Made by a program: the position numbers and the translations under genes. Under the pieces are notes generated by a model that was not told where the DNA came from, did no database searches, and saw only the letters and a list, made by a program, of their open reading frames with translations. 31,655 nucleotides of DNA from contig DASRRM010000018.1 in NCBI GenBank assembly GCA_035695715.1, forward strand, positions 1 to 31,655, in the 5' to 3' direction. Shown piece after piece: positions 6,741-13,981 of this stretch (the stretch's first letter is position 1; every line of letters starts with the position of its first letter). The DNA comes from RYN-428 sp035695715. GTDB taxonomy: Bacteria > Planctomycetota > Phycisphaerae > Tepidisphaerales > Tepidisphaeraceae.

Positions 6741-8234
6741 ATGCCATTCCATCTCGGCAAACCAATTCTGGGCATGGCCGTTCTGTCAATTATTTGCGGC
6801 GGCTGGCTGGCGCTGCACCGGCCGGCGCCGGAAACTGGCATCACGCTTTGGGTATTCGATCCGATCCAATATCATGATTACGCCGACATCATCCACGCCG
6901 ACTTCAAATCGAAAACCCGGATCGATCTCGTGCCCGCCAATGCGATGAATATGCGCCTGCCGGTGCTGTTTATGTCGCCGGACAGTGCCCATGAGATTCC
7001 CGATGTCGTCGAAGTGCCGATCGGCAGCATGGGGCTTTATCTGCGCGCTCCTGCGCCGGAAATTGGCTTTCTGCCGTTGAATCATTTCCTGGAATCGTCC
7101 GGCTTTCGTGAAATCGCCGCGCTCGATTCGCCCGGCCAACGCGGCTGGAACGCGCGCCTGAGCAGCGACGGCCGCATCTACACCTTTGATGGCAAGCGCT
7201 GGATTTACAATTCTTCGCGCCAGCACCCTGATGCCTGGATCGACCGTATTCTTCCCAGCCGGCTGGTTTCATCGACGAAGGACGGGCAGATTTTCGGCGT
7301 GCCGCACGATGTCCATCCAGTGGCATTGGCGTTTCGCGAAGACCTTTTTCGCGAGGCCGGCGTTCCGCTGACGGATGATGCGGGCCGATCCACTGCCCTT
7401 ACCTGGGCCGACCTTCAGGAAAAATGTCTGGCGTTTCAAACCTATTGGCATGCCCACGGCTTTCCAAATCGCCATGCCATCGAGCTGCCGCGCGTCAATT
7501 CAGGAATGCTCTCGATCCTGCTGGCGCAGCGGCGGATCGACCTTGTCGGGGCAGATCAATCGATTCACATTGCCGATCCCAAAGTGGCGCAAACGCTGGC
7601 GTTTTATGTGCAGATGGTCGAGGGAAAACGGGCGATAGCCGGTGAGTCGGCTCCCGATTCGGCACTGGAATACAAGGACTTTTCCGACGGCAATCTCTGT
7701 GCGCTGCTCATGCCGGACTGGAAGGTGAATTCGTTCCGGAAATTCGCGCCGGAATTGGCGGGAAAAATGCGGCTCATTCCGTTGCCGCGCTTCGACCCGA
7801 GCGACGCGCCAACCGCCAGCTACGGCGGAACGCTTATTTGCATCCCGCGCAATTCGCCGCATCCAGACGATGCCTGGCGGCTGATTGAGTTCCTCTATTT
7901 CAGCCCCGCCGGTTTGGCCGACCGCAAGAAGCTTGGCATTCTCCCGCCGTTGCCCGAGCAATGGGCCAACGCCGAATATCGCCAGGCCGACCCCTATTTC
8001 GGCGGCGAAAAATCGCTCGAGCTTTATGCCGATCTGGCCCGCCAGGTTCCCCCAACGCGCACCACGCCAATCAACGCCATGTCGCTGATCATGCTGTCGT
8101 ATGTTCAGTCGCGAGCGGTGGCGTATCTTCACGACAAAGGCCCCGCCGGGCTTGAAACGCGATGCCAGCAATTGCTCGATGCCGCAGCGGCGGATTTGCA
8201 GCGGCGGATCGATCATGCGAAGTTTGAGGAGTGA
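6741..8234 (+). CDS. ABC transporter extracellular solute-binding protein (family 1, sugar type)
   Basis: A protein of 497 residues. The N-terminus has a hydrophobic segment (about 9-26, ILGMAVLSIICGGWLAL), a signal peptide or membrane anchor; the cysteine in it does not form a convincing lipobox. The rest follows family-1 solute-binding proteins: opening strand ITLWVFDP, a helix ending in IIHADFKSKTRIDL, the hinge region with GQIFGVPHDVHPVALAFREDLFREAGVPL (about 190-218), TWADLQEKCLAF, then DGNLCALLMPDWKV and a C-terminal lobe with PDDAWRLIEFLYFS. It likely delivers a sugar or oligosaccharide to the permease encoded at 8461-9384. It lies 3 nt behind kdsA, so the two are probably cotranscribed. 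The substrate is not deducible. Confidence 0.87.
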   Translation: MPFHLGKPILGMAVLSIICGGWLALHRPAPETGITLWVFDPIQYHDYADIIHADFKSKTRIDLVPANAMNMRLPVLFMSPDSAHEIPDVVEVPIGSMGLYLRAPAPEIGFLPLNHFLESSGFREIAALDSPGQRGWNARLSSDGRIYTFDGKRWIYNSSRQHPDAWIDRILPSRLVSSTKDGQIFGVPHDVHPVALAFREDLFREAGVPLTDDAGRSTALTWADLQEKCLAFQTYWHAHGFPNRHAIELPRVNSGMLSILLAQRRIDLVGADQSIHIADPKVAQTLAFYVQMVEGKRAIAGESAPDSALEYKDFSDGNLCALLMPDWKVNSFRKFAPELAGKMRLIPLPRFDPSDAPTASYGGTLICIPRNSPHPDDAWRLIEFLYFSPAGLADRKKLGILPPLPEQWANAEYRQADPYFGGEKSLELYADLARQVPPTRTTPINAMSLIMLSYVQSRAVAYLHDKGPAGLETRCQQLLDAAAADLQRRIDHAKFEE

Positions 8235-8327
8235 ATATGCGACGAAGCCTATCTGTTTTCGTCATCCGCGGTGCTGATGAGATTTAGCGAAGTCCGCGGA
8301 TTTGCGTTTCGTGCGCTAAAGAGAAGA

Positions 8328-8419
8328 GTTTGACCACGGATTTCACGGATGTACACGGATAAGAAAACGCTCGGATTTTCCCTCCCGTCCGTGTATATCC
8401 GTGAAATCCGTGGTCAAAC
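8328..8419. repeat. Hairpin repeat of ~32-bp arms (CACGGATTTCACGGAT type)
   Basis: Arms 8328-8359 and 8388-8419 are inverted copies with a single mismatch and a 28-nt loop. The word TCCGTGAAATCCGTGGTCAA belongs to a type of intergenic repeat that I recall from other planctomycete and verrucomicrobial genomes. It lies between the solute-binding gene and the permease gene. Because its right arm supplies the GTG codons at 8401 and 8410, those are unlikely permease starts. Confidence 0.88.
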
Positions 8420-8460
8420 CTCTTAGTGGCTACGCACGGCCAATTAGTCCTCCGAAATCG

Positions 8461-9384
8461 ATGCCCTTGAAAACGACTGCATCTCGCGCCATCCCCGCCT
8501 CAATAAGGCCACGCCTTGCGCCCTATCTTTTCTTGCTTCCCCTCGCATTGCTTTTTTGCTGCTTCATGCTCTACCCGCTCGGCAAAAGTCTGGCGATGAG
8601 CTTCCAGAAAACCGCCGGCGTTCATCAATCGCATGGCGTTGGATTTTCCAATTACACCTATCTGCTGCGCGATCCGCTGTTCTGGTTTGCCTGCGCTAAT
8701 ACCGTTTTCTTCGCGGTGCTTTTTCTTCCGGCCGAGCTTTGCGTCTCGCTGGGATTGGCGCTTTTGCTCAACAGCCGCCGCGTGCGGTTTCGCAATGCCT
8801 TTCGCTTTGCATTTTTCTCGACTTATCTCGTCGGGCAGGTTTTTCTGGCGGTGCTGGCGTATCTCATCCTGGCGCCGCGCTATGGGCTTTTAAATAAAGC
8901 CATTGGCGCACTGCTGCCGCACGTCGGCACCGAAACCAACTGGCGCGGGATTCCAAATCTGGCCATGCCGGTCATCGCCCTGGCCAGCGTCTGGGTATCG
9001 GCGGGATATGCGATGATCTACTGGCTGGCCGCCCTACAAGCCGTCGACCAGGAGCTATATGATGCCGCCCACGTTGACGGCGCAGGCCGATGGTCGCGCT
9101 TCTGGCATGTGACGCTGCCCGGCATTCGCCCGATCATGGTTTTTCTCCTCCTCGTCGGCACCATCGCCTCACTACAGCTCTTTGAGCTGCCATACGTTTT
9201 TTTCCAGGGTGCCGGCCCCGGCTTTCGCGGGATGACCATCGTCGAATATCTCTATCAGCAGGGAATCCAGACCGGTGATCTGGGATTCGCCTCGGCCGTC
9301 GGATGGGTCTTGCTGCTATTAACCCTGGGCGTAACGCTTCTACAAATTCGCGCAACTCGAGCCGGCCGCGGATCGGCGGAATGA
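8461..9384 (+). CDS. ABC transporter permease, MalF type
   Basis: A protein of 307 residues with six membrane helices at about 21-40, 73-104, 112-138, 167-192, 221-250 and 275-297. The cytoplasmic EAA loop, which docks the ATPase, is clear: YDAAHVDGAGRWSRFWHVTLP (200-220). It matches MalF/UgpA-like sugar permeases in length and topology. I chose ATG 8461 since the in-frame GTGs at 8401 and 8410 lie in a hairpin repeat. No good Shine-Dalgarno is visible. Together with the preceding solute-binding protein it forms an importer, but neither the usual second permease (MalG type) nor an ATPase gene follows; 3' of it there are only palindromes and a cytochrome gene. Confidence 0.9.
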   Translation: MPLKTTASRAIPASIRPRLAPYLFLLPLALLFCCFMLYPLGKSLAMSFQKTAGVHQSHGVGFSNYTYLLRDPLFWFACANTVFFAVLFLPAELCVSLGLALLLNSRRVRFRNAFRFAFFSTYLVGQVFLAVLAYLILAPRYGLLNKAIGALLPHVGTETNWRGIPNLAMPVIALASVWVSAGYAMIYWLAALQAVDQELYDAAHVDGAGRWSRFWHVTLPGIRPIMVFLLLVGTIASLQLFELPYVFFQGAGPGFRGMTIVEYLYQQGIQTGDLGFASAVGWVLLLLTLGVTLLQIRATRAGRGSAE

Positions 9385-9440
9385 TGCGCATCAACCAATC
9401 GGCCTGCGTCGACTAAACTAAATGATGTTGCCCGAGTCGT

Positions 9441-9673
9441 GTAGGGTCCGGGATGCGGACCCGGCACGAATCGCGCGACTTTCTCGCGCTCTCCATTCGT
9501 GTTCATTCGTGTCAATTCGTGGACAGCAAAGCTCGGAGGAGGTTGTCCACGAATGGACACGAATTGACACGAAGAAGAAAAGAAGCGGCAGTCCGGGCTT
9601 ATGGAAGCTTCGATCTTGGTAGCGGACCATGACGTTTGAGTTGGGAAAACACGGTCCGCGGTGCGGACCCTAC
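9441..9673. repeat. Nested palindromes between permease and cytochrome genes
   Basis: The outer pair 9441-9461 and 9653-9673 (GTAGGGTCCG...GCGGACC type) are inverted copies; each is also a small hairpin in itself. Inside lies a second inverted pair, 9496-9524 and 9545-9573, of 29-bp arms with two mismatches, built from the word TTCGTGTCAATTCGTGGAC. No gene was found in 9385-9889. Confidence 0.85.
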
Positions 9674-9797
9674 GAAATTCAGTGCGCCAAATCGCGCAAG
9701 GGCATTTAGCGAGAGGCGCAACTTGCATGACTTTGTCGCGTGTAATTTGCGAAGCTTCGCCGGCGACTCTGGATTGTGCCGCGGGATTTTTTTGTGG

Positions 9798-9853
9798 CAC
9801 GGGCGGCCCGCCCGTGTTTTTTGAACTCGAAAAACACGGGTAAGCTGCCCGTG
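9798..9853. repeat. Two REP-like 19-bp palindromes forming a larger hairpin
   Basis: CACGGGCGGCCCGCCCGTG (9798-9816) and CACGGGTAAGCTGCCCGTG (9835-9853) are each 19 bp. Together with GTGGCA/TGCCAC-type flanks and T- and A-runs they pair as one larger inverted repeat. The structure ends 36 bp before the cytochrome start, so it lies in or just before that gene's leader. It belongs to the palindrome family seen at 12531, 13759, 13899 and 21050. Confidence 0.85.
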
Positions 9854-9889
9854 CCACGGTAGAATATGATGCAGGGAATTAAGGTGAAA

Positions 9890-12118
9890 ATGCGATCCAT
9901 TCTTCTGACGAAACGAACTTCATTCGTGCTGGCCGCGCTGTTGGCGCTGACGGCGGCGTTGCGCGTCCTGCCGGTCGAGGGCGGCAATCGTCCCGCGCGC
10001 GAGCCGAAGGCCGCTGCGCCGCAGGCCGGGGGCGCGCCGGATGTGCCAGCGCTTCCGGCGGTCGAGGCGAAGGATGAGCCGGGGTTGATCCTGACCATCG
10101 CCCCCGCCAATCCCGCCGAGCCGGCGACTTTGGATAAACGTGTGGCGCGGATACTTGCGTTTTCATCTCCGGCGGGGTCTTCGCCGTCGGCGCTTGGCAA
10201 TGATCGCGATCCTTATCGCGTTATCTTCGAAGGCGACATCAACATGCGCCTTCGCGATTTCATGATCTTCTCCGCCATTGGCCATGGCAAACTGAAACTG
10301 ACCATCAACGACAAGCCGGTGCTGGATCTGACTGGCGATTTTGCCGGCCAAAGCAGCGAGAGCATTCGCCTGGGGAAGGGGAAAAATCATGTGACGGCGA
10401 TTTATGAGCCGGATGCGGGGAAAGACGCGGAGCTGCGGCTTTATTGGGGCACGAAAACATCGCCGTCGGAGCCTATTCCGCCGATGGTTTTTTCCCACGC
10501 TGCCGCCGATGAGCCTTTGCGGCAAAGCCTTCGCGTTCGCGACGGCCGCACGCTCATCGGGCAGCTTCGCTGCACGAAATGCCATTCGGCTGCCAACCTC
10601 ATCGGCGCAAACGCGAAAAATGCGATGCCGGAATTGGCGATGGATGCGCCGTCGTTCGAGAACATCGGCGCTCGGCTCAACCCCGACTGGATGGCCGCAT
10701 GGATCAGCAATCCGCGTGCGTTTCGCCCGATGGCGCACATGCCGAAACTGTTCGCGGCAAAGGAGGGCGCCGCCCCCGAGGCGCGCGACATCGCCGCCTA
10801 TCTGGCAACGCTTGGCAAAGCCGCCGGCGATGCAAAAGCCGCCGACCCGGCAAAGGCGTCGGCGGGAGGGCTGATCTTCGCCAACTTAAATTGCGTCGCC
10901 TGTCATATCTCCCCCGTTCGCAAGGACGAAGCCGCCCAACCCGCCGACGCCGGGCGGATTTCGCTGGCGTATGTCGGGGCCAAGTTCAAGCCGGGCGCGC
11001 TCAAGCAATTCCTGCTCAACCCGTCCGCCCATTATGCCTGGATTTCGATGCCTAACTTCCGCCTGAGCGAAACCGAGGCCGACCAACTGGCGGCATTTCT
11101 ACTGGCCTCCAGCGGAAAGACGGTTGCCGCCGCCGCGCCGGGAGACGCGGGTAGCGGGATGAAACTGGTGTACTCCGCCGGCTGCCTGAACTGCCACAAT
11201 CTTGGCGGCATCCAAAACGCCAGCCGCGAAGCGCCGGCTTTCATTGCATTTGATGCAATCACCAAACAAGGGTGGACCGCCGGCTGCATGGCCATTGACG
11301 CCGCCGGACGAAAAAATGCGCCGGATTTTAGTCTGACCGAATCGCAGCGCGGCGCGATTCTCGCCTTTGCCGCCACACGCGGCAAATCGCTGATGCAGGA
11401 TTGCCCATCGGAATTTTCCCAGCGGCAAATCGTCTCGCTGCGCTGCACGGCCTGCCACGCCCGCGATGGCCGCGAGTCGCTTCTGGCCACCGACCTTGAT
11501 GCCGAAAACCAGGAACTGCACACGAAATATCCCAATCCGCAGCAAGGGAGTGTGGAAGGAATCGCCCCCGACCAGCGGGCACCGATGCTGACGTGGGCCG
11601 GGGAAAAATTGCGGCCGCGGTGGATGGCAAAATTCATCGCCGGGCAGATTCCCTACAAGCCGCGCTATTACCTCCGCGCCCGGATGCCGGGCTTTGGCGT
11701 TCGCGCCGGGATGCTGGCCGAGGGCCTTACCGAGCAGCATGGCTGCTTAACAACGTATCCCGATTACCCCGCGCCCGACAAAGCCCTTGCCGGCATCGGC
11801 CAAACCCTGGTCGGCAAAACACCCAACCAAAGCTTCGGCTGCGTGCAGTGCCATGCCATCAACCAACAGGCAGCCCTGGCCCCCTTCGAAGCACCTGCCA
11901 TCAATTTCATGTACGCCACCGCGCGCCTGCGGCAGGACTATTACTACCGCTGGATTCACAATCCCCTGGCCGTCGACCCGGAAACCAAGATGCCGCGTTT
12001 CGACGATGCAGACGGCAAGACCGGCGTGCCGGTTTTCGACAACGATGCGAAAAAGCAGTTCGAGGCGATCTGGAATTACCTGCTGCTGGGAAAAAATATG
12101 ACGCCGCCGGCGCAGTGA
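9890..12118 (+). CDS. Secreted multiheme c-type cytochrome (five CXXCH)
   Basis: A protein of 742 residues. The signal peptide is about 1-31 (basic start, then FVLAALLALTAALRV). Residues 85-190 form a PA14-like beta domain (VIFEGDINMRLRDFMIFSAI, then KLKLTINDKPVLDL). Five heme-attachment motifs follow: CTKCH (228-232), CVACH (335-339), CLNCH (432-436), CTACH (519-523) and CVQCH (651-655). Met-Pro motifs at M284, M387, M599 and M701 are candidate sixth heme ligands. It probably carries electrons in the periplasm or paryphoplasm, or belongs to a secreted oxidase. I chose ATG 9890 behind AAGGTG (9881-9886); ATGs at 9866 and 9869 would precede the signal peptide. Its partner is not encoded here. 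Confidence 0.9.
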   Translation: MRSILLTKRTSFVLAALLALTAALRVLPVEGGNRPAREPKAAAPQAGGAPDVPALPAVEAKDEPGLILTIAPANPAEPATLDKRVARILAFSSPAGSSPSALGNDRDPYRVIFEGDINMRLRDFMIFSAIGHGKLKLTINDKPVLDLTGDFAGQSSESIRLGKGKNHVTAIYEPDAGKDAELRLYWGTKTSPSEPIPPMVFSHAAADEPLRQSLRVRDGRTLIGQLRCTKCHSAANLIGANAKNAMPELAMDAPSFENIGARLNPDWMAAWISNPRAFRPMAHMPKLFAAKEGAAPEARDIAAYLATLGKAAGDAKAADPAKASAGGLIFANLNCVACHISPVRKDEAAQPADAGRISLAYVGAKFKPGALKQFLLNPSAHYAWISMPNFRLSETEADQLAAFLLASSGKTVAAAAPGDAGSGMKLVYSAGCLNCHNLGGIQNASREAPAFIAFDAITKQGWTAGCMAIDAAGRKNAPDFSLTESQRGAILAFAATRGKSLMQDCPSEFSQRQIVSLRCTACHARDGRESLLATDLDAENQELHTKYPNPQQGSVEGIAPDQRAPMLTWAGEKLRPRWMAKFIAGQIPYKPRYYLRARMPGFGVRAGMLAEGLTEQHGCLTTYPDYPAPDKALAGIGQTLVGKTPNQSFGCVQCHAINQQAALAPFEAPAINFMYATARLRQDYYYRWIHNPLAVDPETKMPRFDDADGKTGVPVFDNDAKKQFEAIWNYLLLGKNMTPPAQ

Positions 12119-12611
12119 AGACGGATCATGTGCGCGAGTCATGCCGCACCCAAAATGCACGCGCCAAGAACGCCAGGCAGCCAAGAGTGCCAAGGCAGAA
12201 CTAAGTTTTTCTTGGCGCGTGTGGCGAGAAATGCTGCTGCCGCCGCGCCCGCGCGGTGGGATTGACGCGAAGGCACGAAGGGGCGAAGGACTCGAAGAGA
12301 TTTCACGCGTCAGCTCAAACCGTCGCGCCACGACAGAACGAGCGTCTCCGTCATGGCACTCTTGGCGGCTTGGCGATCTTGGCGCGAAGTATTGGTCTTG
12401 CTTTTAGAATGGTGCGCGCCGCCCTCCCGGCGAGCCGGGGTGAAGCAAGCGGGGAGATGCTCCGTCCATGGGCGGCGGTTAAACAAAAGGGACAGTAGAA
12501 AAAAAGGGGACAGTAACTGTTCGGTCGTGACACGGCCGTCCCGGCCGTGCCGTAATCGGGGGTTAAAGAGTTCCTCGAGAAAGCACGTTCAACAACTTGA
12601 GTCATAAGCAA
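12119..12611. other. Gene-free interval rich in repeats
   Basis: It holds an inverted copy of the TTGGCG repeat (12150-12200), a partial mirror of it (about 12208-12222), a third copy (12352-12396), a GGGACAGT direct repeat (about 12490 and 12508) and the REP-like palindrome at 12531-12549. Short open frames here mostly read the LLAAWRSWR peptide of the repeat and are not genes. Confidence 0.75.
12531..12549. repeat. REP-like 19-bp palindrome
   Basis: CACGGCCGTCCCGGCCGTG: an 8-bp perfect stem and a 3-nt loop. Same architecture as the copies at 9798, 13759, 13899 and 21050. Confidence 0.85.
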
Positions 12612-13679
12612 TCACGTGATCCCAATCAGGTCAATCACCAGCTTATTGGCAATCGGGCTCCCCCGGCCCATATTAGCGCCGCCGCCGGGGATAGAGTGGA
12701 AATCGGCGGCCGGCAATGTCGTTGTGAGGGCGGGGAGGGATTGGGTGGGACCATCCAACGAATGGCGGCCTTGCACGGCGCGCAGCTGGTCGGCGATGGC
12801 GAACAACGCCGCCCATTGCGGCGCGCCGGCGCTGGTGCCGCCGCCTATCTGCCAGCCTTGAACGCCTGCGTCCGGCGTGCTGTCGTAGATGGCAAAGCCG
12901 GTGGCGTTGGGGTCGGCCTCGTAGGCGACGCTTGCGCTGGCGTTGCTTTCGGGGAGGGGGGTTTCGCTTTGGTATTGGCCATCGGCGTCGAGCGTCAGCG
13001 TGGTGCCGCCGACGGAGATGACCGGGACGGAGGAATCGGGGAAGGCGGTGGAGACGCCGTCATCGCTCCCGGCTTCGATGAAGGTGACTCCGTCCCCTTT
13101 TCCCAAGCCGCCGACGTGTTTGGCGGGGGTGGTGAGGATGTCCTGGTAATCGACGGCGGCGGGGGCGGTGTCCCAGCCCCAGCTCATCGACACGACGGTC
13201 ACGCCGCGATGCTTTCGGGCATAATCGACGCCCTTGAACAAATCGGCGGCGGAATCGGTTTTGGTTTCGACGAGCAGGATTTTCGCCGCCGGCGCCATGG
13301 CGTGGGCCCATTCCACGTCGAGGGCGGTTTCCTGGGCCCAGTCGGGATTCTCAGCCGGCCTTCCCTGCGGCATGACCACCGACAGGGCAAAGCCGCCCCG
13401 GCCATTGGATAAGCCGAACTGCTTGTCGAAGGTGCGCAGATCGCCGGCCACGGTGGGATCGCGAAATGCGCTGACAACGGCGATGGTTTGCCCCGCGCCG
13501 TTGCCGATGACGGGTTGGCCCTTGAAATTGGTGTAGACAATGTTGTTGAAGCCGTAGGCCTGGCTGATTTGCTGGGGGCTGAACCCGGCGGGCACGAGGG
13601 TGCTGGTATCTGACACGACAGAGAGCAGGCGGCGATTTTCTAAAAGTTCAATCATTCCAGTGGCGGGCATCATGCCCAT
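12612..13679 (-). CDS. Sedolisin-like (S53) serine peptidase with LEPR-type N-terminus, no prodomain
   Basis: A protein of 355 residues counted from ATG 13679; a TTG at 13715 is an alternative start and neither has a strong ribosome site. LENRRLLS (13-20) is the planctomycete LEPR-XLL-type surface motif. The protease domain follows at once: E117 and D121 in QETALDVEWAHAMAP, oxyanion Asp D206 in AGSDDG, and nucleophile S283 in GGGTSAGAP. All four residues of the sedolisin active site are therefore present. The C-terminus (FHSIPGGGANMGRGSP) resembles the family calcium site. Characterised sedolisins usually carry a long propeptide; none is visible. It is likely exported and active on peptides outside the cell, although the export route is unclear. 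Confidence 0.87.
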   Translation of the reverse strand: MGMMPATGMIELLENRRLLSVVSDTSTLVPAGFSPQQISQAYGFNNIVYTNFKGQPVIGNGAGQTIAVVSAFRDPTVAGDLRTFDKQFGLSNGRGGFALSVVMPQGRPAENPDWAQETALDVEWAHAMAPAAKILLVETKTDSAADLFKGVDYARKHRGVTVVSMSWGWDTAPAAVDYQDILTTPAKHVGGLGKGDGVTFIEAGSDDGVSTAFPDSSVPVISVGGTTLTLDADGQYQSETPLPESNASASVAYEADPNATGFAIYDSTPDAGVQGWQIGGGTSAGAPQWAALFAIADQLRAVQGRHSLDGPTQSLPALTTTLPAADFHSIPGGGANMGRGSPIANKLVIDLIGIT

Positions 13680-13750
13680 AGTCGCCGCGCGGGCAACAAC
13701 AATTCCGCCCCGCAAAATAAAAGGCCGACGCGCGGGTTCATTTTCGATTT

Positions 13751-13926
13751 TCCCGTATCACGGCCGTCTCGGCCGTGCCTGTTTCTTACATACCCGCCGC
13801 ATGAAAATGTCCGAAACGGGCAACTCCACGCGGCGGATGTATCAGGCAACTTCTCCATTAACTGACGTAGCACGTGGTTTTTCGCTGCGCTCAAATTGCA
13901 CGGGCGAGACGCCCGTGATACGGGAA
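13751..13926. repeat. Inverted pair of REP-like palindromes (BIME-like)
   Basis: CACGGCCGTCTCGGCCGTG (13759-13777) and CACGGGCGAGACGCCCGTG (13899-13917) face each other, each with the flank TTCCCGTAT in opposite orientation. Read in the same direction they differ only by one swapped stem base pair. The space between them holds a further imperfect inverted repeat (CCGCCGC/GCGGCGG). No gene lies in 13716-13981. Confidence 0.85.
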
Positions 13927-13981
13927 CGCGACACGCGCCCTTACCTCCAAAGGGCGTGGTCGCGCATGTCAACAAGGTCAA

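Noticed and set aside
8401..8460. GTG starts at 8401 and 8410 for the permease
   Set aside because: Both codons are inside the hairpin repeat; the protein from ATG 8461 already has a normal length and first membrane helix.
13751..13926. A CRISPR array
   Set aside because: Only two palindromes, in opposite orientation, with a single 121-bp interval; no regular spacers and no cas genes in the window.
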